Source: UBA1351 sp965140555
Lineage (GTDB): Bacteria > Bacillota > Clostridia > Lachnospirales > Vallitaleaceae
Direction of reading: 5' to 3'
Assembly: GCA_965140555.1 (NCBI GenBank)
Contig: OZ223259.1
Coordinates: 1,984,001 to 2,048,000, forward strand
Length of the DNA stretch: 64,000 nucleotides
Shown here: one piece after another, positions 24,906 through 33,273 of the stretch
Layout of the letters: every line of letters begins with the position of its first letter
Numbering within the stretch: the first letter of the stretch is position 1
Made by a program: the position numbers and the translations under genes
Notes under the pieces: model-generated
The model's database searches: none
Seen by the model: the letters and a program-made list of their open reading frames with translations, nothing else
What the model was told of the DNA's origin: nothing

Positions 24906-25165
24906 CAATAGTCCCCCTCATGTCTGGAAAAATAAATAATGCCGATGACACTGACTAATAGTAGAAGGGTTTCAAATAAAGTGTCAAAGACACGATAGTC
25001 TAAATAAATTCCGGCAACAGCATTTTCAGCGGCTGTGTCTTGATAAAAATTGTTGGTTAGATAATAGAATAAGTCCTGTGCATGGGGTGTTGATTCAGTG
25101 GGAAGATTAATCATGAGTAAAAAAATGAGAATCATCCATGCAGCGATAAGTTTTCTACGCATCAT
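24905..25165 (-). CDS. MbhE-like subunit (fragment of MrpA C-terminal region)
   Basis: 86 residues. One N-terminal helix (LIAAWMILIFLLMINL), an outward loop with HAQDLFYYLTNNFYQDTAAENAVAGIYLDYRVFDT, and a second helix (LFETLLLLVSVIGIIYF). The motif NAVxxIxxxYRxxDTLxE is the hallmark of MbhE, which corresponds to the C-terminal end of MrpA. ATG 25165 is chosen for the AGGAGG 8 nt before it; the start lies inside the previous gene's last codons. It probably lines the Na+ path with the DUF4040 subunit. Confidence 0.85.
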   Translation of the reverse strand: MMRRKLIAAWMILIFLLMINLPTESTPHAQDLFYYLTNNFYQDTAAENAVAGIYLDYRVFDTLFETLLLLVSVIGIIYFSRHEGDY

Positions 25166-25724
25166 CTGAATCACCTCCTAATGACCACGCAGGATCCTCG
25201 TCAATATAATAGGTGGACAGAGGCAAGGGGCATTCTTTGCGCAAAAGTTCGATAAGTTCATTGTATTGGTAGCTATTGCGTAAACCATGAATCCATATGC
25301 CTTTAGGGCTGTGGAAGATAATAACATCAAAGGCAGCATTTTCTTTCAAATGTGTGAAGCCTGAGGAAGTATTAATGATATCCAACTGCAATTCACCTTT
25401 ACCTGAGAATGTGTTCAAAATTTCCACAATCTGATCCTTTTCGGCACCTATTTTTTCCAACTCTTTAGGGTGTTTGGCATAGCAATTATAATAGACCGTA
25501 AAGATACGGTATTTTTTCAACGCAACGAGATAGAGTATAGTGGATAAAGTACATCCGATAGCGGCTTCTGCAATGGCAACATCCGGTGCTCCGAGAAGCA
25601 GATAAACAATGGAACAGAGTAAAGAGAAGACCGAAAGATAAATAATCGCATTGCGTAAAACACGTGTCTGTAAGGCAATAATTGCAAAAGCAATCAGTGA
25701 CAAATAAAATAAATCAAGGATCAT
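25155..25724 (-). CDS. MbhD-like DUF4040 subunit with hydrophilic C-terminal extension
   Basis: 189 residues. The first 72 are the DUF4040/MbhD domain: two or three helices and the signature LLGAPDVAIAEAAIGCT. Standard MbhD proteins are about 80-100 residues; this one adds some 110 polar residues (AEKDQIVEILNTFSGKG, FDVIIFHSPKGIWIHGLRN) ending in a very acidic tail. The extension is probably cytoplasmic and of unknown function, maybe regulatory. DUF4040 corresponds to part of the MrpA C-terminal region. Start overlaps the mrpG stop. Confidence 0.85.
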   Translation of the reverse strand: MILDLFYLSLIAFAIIALQTRVLRNAIIYLSVFSLLCSIVYLLLGAPDVAIAEAAIGCTLSTILYLVALKKYRIFTVYYNCYAKHPKELEKIGAEKDQIVEILNTFSGKGELQLDIINTSSGFTHLKENAAFDVIIFHSPKGIWIHGLRNSYQYNELIELLRKECPLPLSTYYIDEDPAWSLGGDSDDA

Positions 25725-26026
25725 TTACTCCGCCTTTCCGGATGGTAATTGCTCATATAAGCACCCCGTCCTAATATATGATTTGAAAGTGGGTTCAATA
25801 GTAGCATAAGAAAGACAATAAATCCGATTTTTAATGATGTAATGCTGAAACCTTTATAGAAAATAAGGCCGAGCATAATGGTTAAGAAACCGGCGGAGTC
25901 AATGAGTGATGAAATGGATAAACGCACATAAAAGTCTCGGTGTGCAATCATTCCATAGACCCCAAACCCCTGAATAATCAAACCGATGCCTACAATAACA
26001 ATGCCTAAAATCTGATACCATGTCAT
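25721..26026 (-). CDS. mrpG: MrpG/MbhC subunit
   Basis: 101 residues, three membrane helices, with the family pattern GMIAHRDFYVRLSISSLIDSAGFLTIMLGLI and a final LLNPLSNHILGRGAY. MrpG is a small structural subunit of the cation-translocating module. The ATG overlaps the mrpF stop (TAATG), showing translational coupling. The length is normal. Confidence 0.9.
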   Translation of the reverse strand: MTWYQILGIVIVGIGLIIQGFGVYGMIAHRDFYVRLSISSLIDSAGFLTIMLGLIFYKGFSITSLKIGFIVFLMLLLNPLSNHILGRGAYMSNYHPERRSK

Positions 26027-26280
26027 TAAATTTTCCCCCTTCGCTGTATAAATCGAGCCATAAAAACAATACCTATAAAGCCGAGAAGGGCATAGACGAT
26101 AGCAATATCTAGTAAATAATCTAGATCTTTGAGGAGTGCGTATAAAACCATCAAAATGAGGATGGTAAGCGAAAAAAGGTTAAGGAACAAAAGCCTATCC
26201 CAAATCGAGGGGCCTTTAATGAGAAGATATAGGTATATAATCGCCATACAACCGACGATAAAAAATATTACGGAAATCAT
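26026..26280 (-). CDS. mrpF: MrpF/MbhB subunit
   Basis: 84 residues, three helices. The conserved GPSIWDRLLFLNLFS (the GPT/SxxDR loop between helices 1 and 2) and DIAIVYALLGFIGIVFMARFI identify MrpF. Start and stop overlap its neighbours by one base each. Small subunit of the same complex as MrpE and MrpG. Confidence 0.92.
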   Translation of the reverse strand: MISVIFFIVGCMAIIYLYLLIKGPSIWDRLLFLNLFSLTILILMVLYALLKDLDYLLDIAIVYALLGFIGIVFMARFIQRRGKI

Positions 26281-26783
26281 TAGAATTCCTCCTCATTATC
26301 TGCTGGGGTCAATGCCTTTTCAAAATCGGCAATCAAATATTTCTTTATATCTTTTTGACGAATGGTTAATGGGTACAGCCACAAAATGGTGTAGGAGTCT
26401 TCATCCATATGAACGGTGACAGTTCCGGGAGTCAAGGTGACGGCATTACCAATCAGGGATTGAAGCCATACACGTTTGATGGTAGTCGTTGTTCCGATAA
26501 ATTGTGGATTGATCTCTTTTTTGATAAGATGCTTAATTGTCGTAAAAGCAGAGACATAAATGTTCTTTATAAGTAATAAAAAAAAGAAACATAGGCGCCA
26601 TACCGATATAGAATAGGTATAAGTGTCATTTTCTTTTTGCTCTACGAAACGTAATACTTGGATTGTAATCAATGAAACACCAAAACCGATGAAGGCGGTC
26701 GTGATGTTAAAGCGTTCGTTCAGAATACACCAGATAATCGTGAGTAGTATAACGAGTGTACTCTTTCGCTTAATTTTATTCAT
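26280..26783 (-). CDS. mrpE: MrpE/MbhA subunit, first gene of the operon
   Basis: 167 residues from ATG 26783 (AAAGGAGG upstream; earlier in-frame starts lack a site). Two N-terminal helices (STLVILLTIIWCILNERF, TAFIGFGVSLITIQVLRF), then the conserved region VWLQSLIGNAVTLTPGTVTV of MrpE, and an acidic tail. It opens an operon in the order E-F-G-D'(DUF4040)-E'-B-C-D, the same order as mbhA-H in archaeal membrane-bound hydrogenase. The 153-bp spacer to the divergent response regulator must hold its promoter. Confidence 0.9.
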   Translation of the reverse strand: MNKIKRKSTLVILLTIIWCILNERFNITTAFIGFGVSLITIQVLRFVEQKENDTYTYSISVWRLCFFFLLLIKNIYVSAFTTIKHLIKKEINPQFIGTTTTIKRVWLQSLIGNAVTLTPGTVTVHMDEDSYTILWLYPLTIRQKDIKKYLIADFEKALTPADNEEEF

Positions 26784-26870
26784 AGGGCCTCCTTTTATGG
26801 TATGAATGTCAATAATGTATTTTATGTTACATATTGTACCACAAGTTAACACGAAATTGCCATATGAATA

Positions 26871-26879
26871 TGTTATAAT
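26871..26879 (+). promoter_or_regulatory. Extended -10 element for the two-component operon
   Basis: TGTTATAAT, an extended -10 (TGn-TATAAT), 59 bp before the response regulator start. No good -35 at 17 bp. It lies in the divergent spacer shared with the ion-transport operon. Confidence 0.45.
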
Positions 26880-26937
26880 ACACAAAAGACTTTTGGAAAA
26901 AAAGGATAGTTGTCGATTAAGGTTAGGAGGGATTTTA

Positions 26938-27614
26938 TGTTAAGTGTTCGGATTCTAATAGCAGAAGATGAAGAGCGATTACGTAAGGTAATTAAGAAGT
27001 ACCTAATGAATGAAGGGTACGATGTATTAGAAGCTGGAAATGGTGAAGAAGCGCTCACAGTGCTTGATATGGAAGAAGTCGATTTGATTATACTTGATGT
27101 GATGATGCCGGTGATGGACGGGTGGTTGACCCTTAAAACGATCCGAAAAACAAGCCAAATACCGGTGATGATGTTAACAGCCAGAACGGATGAAGAAGAT
27201 ACAGTGTTCGGCTTTGAATTAGGAGCCGATGATTATGTGGCTAAACCCTTCCGTGCCAGAGAATTGGTGGCAAGGGTGAAAGCCTTGTTGCATCGAAGTG
27301 GGAAGATGGCAGCAGCAGATAAAATCCAAATCGGAGAACTAACGATTGATTCCCTTGCTATGCGCGTCGAAGTAGCCGGTGAAGAGGTCGTACTTAGCCC
27401 CAAAGAATATGAAATGTTGATTTACTTTATCAATAATAAGGATCAAGCGCTGACGAGAGATCAAATCCTGAATCGTATATGGGGGTATGATTTTCTAGGA
27501 GATGATCGTACGGTTGATACCGTTGTTAAACGACTTCGTAAAAAATTAGGTATCGTAGGGGAACGGATTGCGACGGTACGAGGAATTGGATACCGATTTG
27601 AGGTGAGTGAGTAA
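26938..27614 (+). CDS. OmpR/PhoB-family response regulator
   Basis: 225 residues from ATG 26938 (TTAGGAGGG upstream; the longer open frame has no site). Receiver: acidic pair in IAEDEE, phospho-Asp in LIILDVMMPVMDG, Thr in MMLTARTD and Lys in DDYVAKPFRARELVARV. C-terminal winged helix: VVLSPKEYEMLIYFINN, RTVDTVVKRLRKKLG, ATVRGIGYRFE. It is coupled to the kinase by TAATG overlap and shares a spacer with the divergent Mrp/Mbh operon, so control of ion transport is an inviting but unproven target. Confidence 0.95.
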
Positions 27615-29029
27615 TGACCTCTATACGGACTCGGATTATGATTTACTTTGCCAGTTTAATTGTCATTATATCCATTATTTTCTCTATTGGCGTGAACCAT
27701 TTTATGGATGACTATTATTATGGAAAGAAAATAGAAACGATGAATGGGGTCATTTCGGATATCAATAAGCTATATGCCATTAGTCGAAGCGAGGACGAAG
27801 CCTTGGCAAGAATTGACTATCTTGGCTATACATTTGAAGGTAAAATTCGTATCTTAGATGCCGGAAGCAATATGGTTATTTATGAGAATAAACGTTTTCA
27901 ATTTACCGAAGGGATTATTCGAGATGAGATAACCTATCATGATAATACAGCCTATGTCTATGAGACAGAATATCCTGTGGAAGGAGCCAGATGGCTTATT
28001 TATATGGAACGTTTGGACAATAATAAGGTAGCGTTACTTCAGATTCCGGTTGTGGCGATAGATGAAGCCATTGTCCTCATGAAGACATTTATGAATATTC
28101 TTATTCTGATGGCGATTGGTGCAGCCGTTGTTATGGCGATTGTTTTGTCAAGGAGTTTGACAAAACCAATTTTGAAATTACATCACGTTGTTAAAAGTAT
28201 CGGAAATTTGGATTTTCATGAACGCTATAATGGTGATAGAAAAGATGAAATTGGTGAACTAGGTCGAGGACTCAATACGATTAGTGATACGTTGCAGGGA
28301 ACTATTCGAGACTTAGAGATTAAGCTGCAAAAGGAAAAACAACTGGATCAATTACGCCGTCGCTTTGTTGCCCAAGTCAGTCATGAGTTGCAAACGCCGA
28401 TATCTATAATCAGCAGCTATGTAGAGGCTCTTGATGATGGCATTGTCGAAGGCGATGAAGTTGTCGAGTATTATCACGTCATTAGTGATGAAAGTGATAA
28501 GATGAGTCGAATTATCAAAGACCTTCTCCAGTTATCTCAGATGGAAGCGAACACATTTAGCTATAATATGGATAGCTTCTCATTGATGCCGTTTATTCAC
28601 AAGATATTGACCCGTTATGAAACCATGTGTCAGCATGCAGGACTTCGTATGGAGATTGTGGATGAGGTGAATCATGAACAAGGATTTTATGGAGATACCT
28701 TGCGATTAGAACAAGGCATTACCAATATTCTTAGTAATGCGATGAAGCATAGTGACCAATTTATAAAAGTTTTCTTGACAGAAGGAGAAGACTTCATTAT
28801 GCTTAGAATATTGAATTCCGGTGATGCAATACCGGAAGACGATTTGCCACATATTTTTGATAGCTTTTATAAAGGAAAAACAGGAAGGTCTAAAGCCGGA
28901 ACCGGTTTAGGTTTGGCTATTGCATCACATATTTTTGAGCGTCATAACATGGATGTTAGAGTTGAGAATAAAGATGAGGGTGTATGTTTTATCGTGACCT
29001 TTCCTAAATTCAGGAGGGACGACTTATGA
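27614..29029 (+). CDS. Sensor histidine kinase
   Basis: 471 residues. Helix at about 8-26, an extracytoplasmic sensor of about 125 residues, a second helix near 158-178, HAMP (SRSLTKPILKLHHVVKSIG), then the dimerisation domain with phospho-His in VSHELQTPISII and an ATPase domain (N box NILSNAMKHS, G1 LNSGDAIPEDDLPHIF, G2 GTGLGLAIASHI). Partner of the preceding response regulator. Its last four bases overlap the niaR start, so kinase and NAD repressor are made from one transcript. Confidence 0.95.
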   Translation: MTSIRTRIMIYFASLIVIISIIFSIGVNHFMDDYYYGKKIETMNGVISDINKLYAISRSEDEALARIDYLGYTFEGKIRILDAGSNMVIYENKRFQFTEGIIRDEITYHDNTAYVYETEYPVEGARWLIYMERLDNNKVALLQIPVVAIDEAIVLMKTFMNILILMAIGAAVVMAIVLSRSLTKPILKLHHVVKSIGNLDFHERYNGDRKDEIGELGRGLNTISDTLQGTIRDLEIKLQKEKQLDQLRRRFVAQVSHELQTPISIISSYVEALDDGIVEGDEVVEYYHVISDESDKMSRIIKDLLQLSQMEANTFSYNMDSFSLMPFIHKILTRYETMCQHAGLRMEIVDEVNHEQGFYGDTLRLEQGITNILSNAMKHSDQFIKVFLTEGEDFIMLRILNSGDAIPEDDLPHIFDSFYKGKTGRSKAGTGLGLAIASHIFERHNMDVRVENKDEGVCFIVTFPKFRRDDL

Positions 29030-29538
29030 ACGGAGCAGAACGTAGAGAATGTATCCGAAAGGATTTGAAGAAAAGCCTAAAGGCGATTAAAGGTGCTGAA
29101 CTAGCAAAGGAATATGATGTAAGCCGCCAGGTTATTGTACAAGATATAGCTTTATTACGTGCAGTAGGGGAACAAATCATATCTACAGCAGATGGCTATC
29201 TGTATTTTTCTTTTCATATGAATTTACCAAAGCGTGTTTTTGCCGTTAAGCATGACGAAGAGCGTATTCGTGAAGAAATGGAAGCTATTATTGAACATGA
29301 AGGTCAGGTGCTGAATGTATTTATCCACCATCCGATTTATGGGGATTTAGTAGCGGATTTACTTATCGAAAATACGGAACAAATGGAAAAATTTTTAAAG
29401 AAGAACAGTGCAGATAATAGTAAACCGTTGATGGCGTTGACAGATAATTACCACTATCATACGATTGAGGCGCCATCAGAAGAGCACTTGGATCGTATTG
29501 AAAAGGCTTTAGGCAGCTTAGGATTTTTGGTTGACTAA
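29026..29538 (+). CDS. niaR: NiaR-type NAD biosynthesis repressor
   Basis: 170 residues: N-terminal HTH_11 (LKAIKGAELAKEYDVSRQVIVQDIALLRA), then the 3H ligand-binding domain with its histidine motifs (FIHHPIYGDLVADL and NYHYHTIEAPSEEHLDRIEKALG). NiaR of Firmicutes binds nicotinate and represses NAD uptake or synthesis genes. ATGA overlap with the histidine kinase implies translational coupling, an unusual pairing. No nad or niaX genes are in the window, so the regulon lies elsewhere. Confidence 0.9.
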   Translation: MNGAERRECIRKDLKKSLKAIKGAELAKEYDVSRQVIVQDIALLRAVGEQIISTADGYLYFSFHMNLPKRVFAVKHDEERIREEMEAIIEHEGQVLNVFIHHPIYGDLVADLLIENTEQMEKFLKKNSADNSKPLMALTDNYHYHTIEAPSEEHLDRIEKALGSLGFLVD

Positions 29539-29704
29539 AAAATAGCTTTAAAAGTACTAGGACCTATAAGATTATAATGATTTTTGCATAGAGCATCCTT
29601 CATATAATAGAGGTTGCAGAGGGACTAGTATTTTTGTGTGAAGTATGATAAAATATTAACACTGTCCCTTTTTATTGTATTTGTTAACTGAAGGAGAAAT
29701 GACT

Positions 29705-30748
29705 ATGAAAAACCTCATCGATGCACTATTTCTTAATGAGGATTTGGCGGATGAGCAGTTGGTACGCCTGATTAATGGCCTAGATGAAGAAACAACACTG
29801 TATTTACATACCCGGGCCGATGAAAAACGACGTGCACACTATGACAATCACGTCTTTATGCGTGGCCTTATTGAGTTTACCAATTATTGTAAAAATGATT
29901 GTATGTATTGTGGTATTCGACGCTCGAATAAGAAAGCAGAGCGATATCGTTTGACCAAAGAGCAGATTTTAGACTGTTGTCAAGTCGGCTATGATTTAGG
30001 CTATCGAACATTTGTATTACAGGGTGGAGAGGACAGTCATTATAAAGATAAAGACATTATTGAAATTATTCAAGGGATAAAGGAACAATTCCCGGATACG
30101 GCATTAACGTTATCACTGGGTGAGAAAAGTTATGAGAGCTTTAAGGCATATTATGAAGCCGGAGCTGATCGGTACTTGCTTCGACATGAAACCCATTCAC
30201 GAAGTCTCTATGAGTCGTTGCATCCGGATATGTCCTATGATGAACGGATTCGATGTCTGGAAGATTTGAAAGAGATCGGCTATCAGGTCGGGGCCGGATT
30301 TATGGTGGGATTGCCAAATCAAACGACGGAAGATTTAGTAAGCGACTTACGTTTTTTGAAAGATTTACAGCCGCATATGATTGGTATCGGTCCGTTTATT
30401 CCTCAAAAGGATACCCCTCTTGGAAATGAAGAGGGTGGCTCCCTTGATATGACCTGTATCTTGCTTTCGATTATTCGTCTGATGTTGCCCAAAGTACTAC
30501 TACCGGCAACAACCGCATTAGGGTCAATCAGCCCACTAGGCCGAGAGAAAGGTCTTAAATCCGGAGCGAATGTTGTTATGCCGAATTTATCACCGACAAA
30601 TGTTAGGGATAAATATCTATTGTATGACGGAAAAATTTGTACCGGAGATGAAGCCGCTCATTGCAGAGGATGCATTGAACGACGCATTCAATCAGCCGGT
30701 TATGCAGTGAATATGGGCCGTGGTGATCATGTGGATTACGCACAATAA
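29705..30748 (+). CDS. hydE: [FeFe]-hydrogenase maturase HydE (radical SAM)
   Basis: 347 residues. Radical-SAM cluster motif CKNDCMYC (CxxxCxxC), the SAM-binding region QGGED, and a second cluster motif near the C-terminus, CTGDEAAHCRGC (C-x7-C-x2-C), which HydE has and the related PylB lacks. HydE helps build the dithiolate-bridged H-cluster, so the organism should have an [FeFe] hydrogenase. HydF and HydG are not adjacent. ATG 29705 is chosen for AAGGAGA 8 nt upstream; ATG 29699 is too close. Followed by a strong terminator. Confidence 0.93.
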   Translation: MKNLIDALFLNEDLADEQLVRLINGLDEETTLYLHTRADEKRRAHYDNHVFMRGLIEFTNYCKNDCMYCGIRRSNKKAERYRLTKEQILDCCQVGYDLGYRTFVLQGGEDSHYKDKDIIEIIQGIKEQFPDTALTLSLGEKSYESFKAYYEAGADRYLLRHETHSRSLYESLHPDMSYDERIRCLEDLKEIGYQVGAGFMVGLPNQTTEDLVSDLRFLKDLQPHMIGIGPFIPQKDTPLGNEEGGSLDMTCILLSIIRLMLPKVLLPATTALGSISPLGREKGLKSGANVVMPNLSPTNVRDKYLLYDGKICTGDEAAHCRGCIERRIQSAGYAVNMGRGDHVDYAQ

Positions 30749-30785
30749 AAAATAGATAATAACATCGGTCATTTTTGGCCAAAGA

Positions 30786-30853
30786 ATAAACCACATACAG
30801 TGGATGCTCTTGGGATAGGTTATCCCAATCTACATCCGTTGTATGTGGTTTAT
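30786..30853. terminator. Large bidirectional terminator
   Basis: ATAAACCACATAC (30786-30798) pairs with GTATGTGGTTTAT (30841-30853), with an inner hairpin TTGGGATA-GGT-TATCCCAA. It lies between the convergent hydE and TspO-like genes and suits both strands. Confidence 0.8.
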
Positions 30854-30854
30854 T

Positions 30855-31664
30855 TTATAAGTAGCTTTCTTTACTGAAAAAATAACGTCTTACTATTTCT
30901 CCGATTCCTACAACAATTGCTACAATACAAAAGCTAACAGTCACAATAACGACGGGATATTGGCCACTTAAGGCAGACGTCGAAGTGTGTCGTATGAGAA
31001 TACCTGTATATGCCCACAAAATAACAAGAGCGTAAGGGATATCTTTGAATCGGAAGGTGGTTAATCCGCTGATGATAATCCCGATGATAAGGATGAGTAC
31101 TGTCCAGAAAACAGGGGACAATCCAAATCCATTCCAGTTAAGAGAAACAAGTAAAACAGCTACATTAGCTATAGTAGCAATAGTGAGCCAGCCGAAATAG
31201 ACAGAAAAAGGAAGACGAATCAGCCATTTTTCTTTGGATTTTAAGGTGACTTTGTCTAATTCAAGTCGTATAAAAATTAGGCCTACGAGGATCACTGTTA
31301 TAAGAATTAGGGAAAGCCATAGAATTTCGAAGTGCCATGACAGAATCCATAAGGCGTTAGCGCCTGAAGTTATACAATAGAGAACATTAATTTTGGATAG
31401 ATGCAAGCGTTCATAAGACTCTTGGTTTCTTAAGGCGACAATTTGATAAATGGTATAGATGCCTAAGAGAATATAGATTACGCCCCAGATGGAGAAGGTA
31501 ATACCAGCGGGTGCAAATAGGTTGAAATACTTGTCTGAAACCTCCCCCGAAGTGACGCCGTTAATGGGTAATGCATTGGCTAAGCCGTTCATAACAACCA
31601 TAAGAATGTACAAAAGTCCGGTAACAACAGGTAAAGTTAGGGTCATTTTTTTATTAAATTTCAT
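30855..31664 (-). CDS. TspO/MBR-related tryptophan-rich membrane protein
   Basis: 269 residues, about eight helices. The family phrase FAPAGITFSIWGVIYILLGIY near residue 50 and YFGWLTIATIANVAVLL near 155 match the tryptophan-rich TspO/MBR-related proteins, here a longer form than the 160-residue classic TspO. Ligand unknown; relatives bind porphyrins or sterol-like molecules. AAAGGAGAGC precedes the ATG. It is divergent from the PadR regulator, sharing a 199-bp spacer with that gene's operator, so it may be co-regulated. Confidence 0.8.
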   Translation of the reverse strand: MKFNKKMTLTLPVVTGLLYILMVVMNGLANALPINGVTSGEVSDKYFNLFAPAGITFSIWGVIYILLGIYTIYQIVALRNQESYERLHLSKINVLYCITSGANALWILSWHFEILWLSLILITVILVGLIFIRLELDKVTLKSKEKWLIRLPFSVYFGWLTIATIANVAVLLVSLNWNGFGLSPVFWTVLILIIGIIISGLTTFRFKDIPYALVILWAYTGILIRHTSTSALSGQYPVVIVTVSFCIVAIVVGIGEIVRRYFFSKESYL

Positions 31665-31767
31665 CTCAGCTCTCCTTTGTTGGTGCTTTATCTCTGTATA
31701 GGTATGTATCTGTTATAAGATAACTATACTATCTTTCGGATAAAATAACAACATTGTAAAAAAGTAC

Positions 31768-31823
31768 TTTACCTGTCGTAGTAAATGAGGTATACTGTTA
31801 CTATGACAGACGTAGTACGACAG
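31768..31823 (+). promoter_or_regulatory. PadR promoter with inverted repeat operator
   Basis: TTTACC (31768-31773), 17 bp, TATACT (31791-31796). CTGTCGTA (31773-31780) and TACGACAG (31816-31823) form an inverted repeat around the -10, so a bound repressor would block polymerase. PadR is the obvious candidate for autoregulation. Confidence 0.6.
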
Positions 31824-31863
31824 ATAAGGTACGATAGATAGAGTAAATCCCAGGAGGTGGCAT

Positions 31864-32181
31864 ATGATTAGCAGTGATGTAAGTCGAGGGTACAACGACA
31901 CCATGATATTGAGTCTGCTATTAGACGGTCCGTCTTATGGTTATGAGATTTCAAAAAATATACGAACCATCACCGAGGAACAATATATTATGAAAGAAAC
32001 GACACTGTATTCAGCTTTTAATCGTTTGAATAAAAATGGCTTTATCGAAGCCTTTGAGCACAGTGAAGTTAGTAGAAGAACCTATTATCGCATAACAGAG
32101 GAAGGACGACGGTATTATAGGGAGAAGTGTCAAGAATGGAAAATTACACAAAATGTCATTAATCGATTTATAAAGGAGTGA
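31864..32181 (+). CDS. PadR-family transcriptional regulator
   Basis: 105 residues, the short PadR form. Winged helix with the hallmark ILSLLLDGPSYGYEISKNI, followed by KETTLYSAFNRLNKNGFIEAF and the wing RRTYYRITEEGRRYY. Typical members respond to small molecules or envelope stress and pair with a membrane protein gene. It has GGAGGTG before the ATG and lies 4 bp ahead of such a gene. Likely autoregulated through the inverted repeat at its promoter. Confidence 0.93.
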   Translation: MISSDVSRGYNDTMILSLLLDGPSYGYEISKNIRTITEEQYIMKETTLYSAFNRLNKNGFIEAFEHSEVSRRTYYRITEEGRRYYREKCQEWKITQNVINRFIKE

Positions 32182-32185
32182 GTTT

Positions 32186-33166
32186 ATGGATACTATTCGA
32201 AGTTACATTGAAACGATGTTCAGAGAATTGCCTCAAACACCGGAAGTATTGAGGATGAAAGAACAACTGTTAGCCCATATGGAAGAGAAGTACAATGAGC
32301 TCAAAGCAGAAGGTAAGCCGGACCATGAAGTTATCGGTATTGTATTATCAGAGTTTGGAGATATTCAAGAAATCAAACAATCACTTGGGATTGATGACGA
32401 TGAAGCTTATGAAAAGGCCGACGACTATCCGTTACTTAGTGCAGAGGAAGCAGAAGAATATATTGATGCGAGACAGCACTTGTTAGGTAAGATTGCGCTT
32501 GGCGTGTCGTTAGTTATGTTTGGTGTGATTTGTTTGATTATCTTGGCAGATATGGATGATGGATTAAGTTCGATGTCATTAATTATGGCATCAGACGCAT
32601 TACCGGTTGTTGTATTACTTGGATTCGTGGCGATTGCTGTTGGTTTGTTTATTTATGCCGGGACACGACTTGAGCAGTATAAATTCATTGAGCGAGGTGA
32701 ATTCTATTTAGATAGTTTTGCAACACGTGAAATGGAAGATCAAATGCGTGAAACAGAAGCGGCGAGAACGACAAGTATTATCATCGGTGTTATCCTATGT
32801 GTGATATCTCCAATGATTATCATAATACTGACAACAAGTTTCGACAATTTAGACTCAATAGCTGTCGGAATCTTTTTGGCAGTGGTATCTGTGGCGGTAA
32901 ATTTCTTCATTATTGGTACGGCCCGATATGAAAGTATTAAGCGGTTATTAAAGAAAGGTGACTACAATCCCATAAAAAAAGAAGAAAATCGAGTGATTGG
33001 AGCTATAGCGGGGTTTGTTTGGCCTATGGCTGTTGCTGTATTTCTAATTAGTGGATTTATATTTGGTATGTGGGGAATCAATTGGTTAATATTCCCTATA
33101 GTGGGATTAGTATTCTCTGCAATAAGTGCTTTTTACAACATGTTACACTCCGGTAGAAACCGATAG
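32186..33166 (+). CDS. PadR-linked membrane protein (HAAS/permease prefix domain)
   Basis: 326 residues. Residues 1-75 are a soluble helical domain (MKEQLLAHMEEKYNELKAEG, HEVIGIVLSEFGDIQEIKQSL) like the HAAS/DUF1700 or permease-prefix domain commonly encoded beside PadR. About seven helices follow (97-117, 127-147, 187-210, 217-240, 270-292, 298-316). Its position 4 bp after padR is the classic layout; in known cases the helical domain contacts PadR. The membrane part's function is not known. Confidence 0.8.
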   Translation: MDTIRSYIETMFRELPQTPEVLRMKEQLLAHMEEKYNELKAEGKPDHEVIGIVLSEFGDIQEIKQSLGIDDDEAYEKADDYPLLSAEEAEEYIDARQHLLGKIALGVSLVMFGVICLIILADMDDGLSSMSLIMASDALPVVVLLGFVAIAVGLFIYAGTRLEQYKFIERGEFYLDSFATREMEDQMRETEAARTTSIIIGVILCVISPMIIIILTTSFDNLDSIAVGIFLAVVSVAVNFFIIGTARYESIKRLLKKGDYNPIKKEENRVIGAIAGFVWPMAVAVFLISGFIFGMWGINWLIFPIVGLVFSAISAFYNMLHSGRNR

Positions 33167-33207
33167 AAGAGAACAATTCATAGAATCATCTGTAAAATAT
33201 AAAAAGG

Positions 33208-33246
33208 GCTTTGCACTAGAGAATTATTAGTGCAAAGCTTTTGTTT
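33208..33246. terminator. Bidirectional terminator
   Basis: GCTTTGCACTA (33208-33218) pairs with TAGTGCAAAGC (33228-33238), followed by TTTTGTTTTT; an A-run precedes it. It separates the PadR unit from the convergent pepF. Confidence 0.85.
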
Positions 33247-33273
33247 TTAAAGAATAAAAATCGTTTGATCAAA

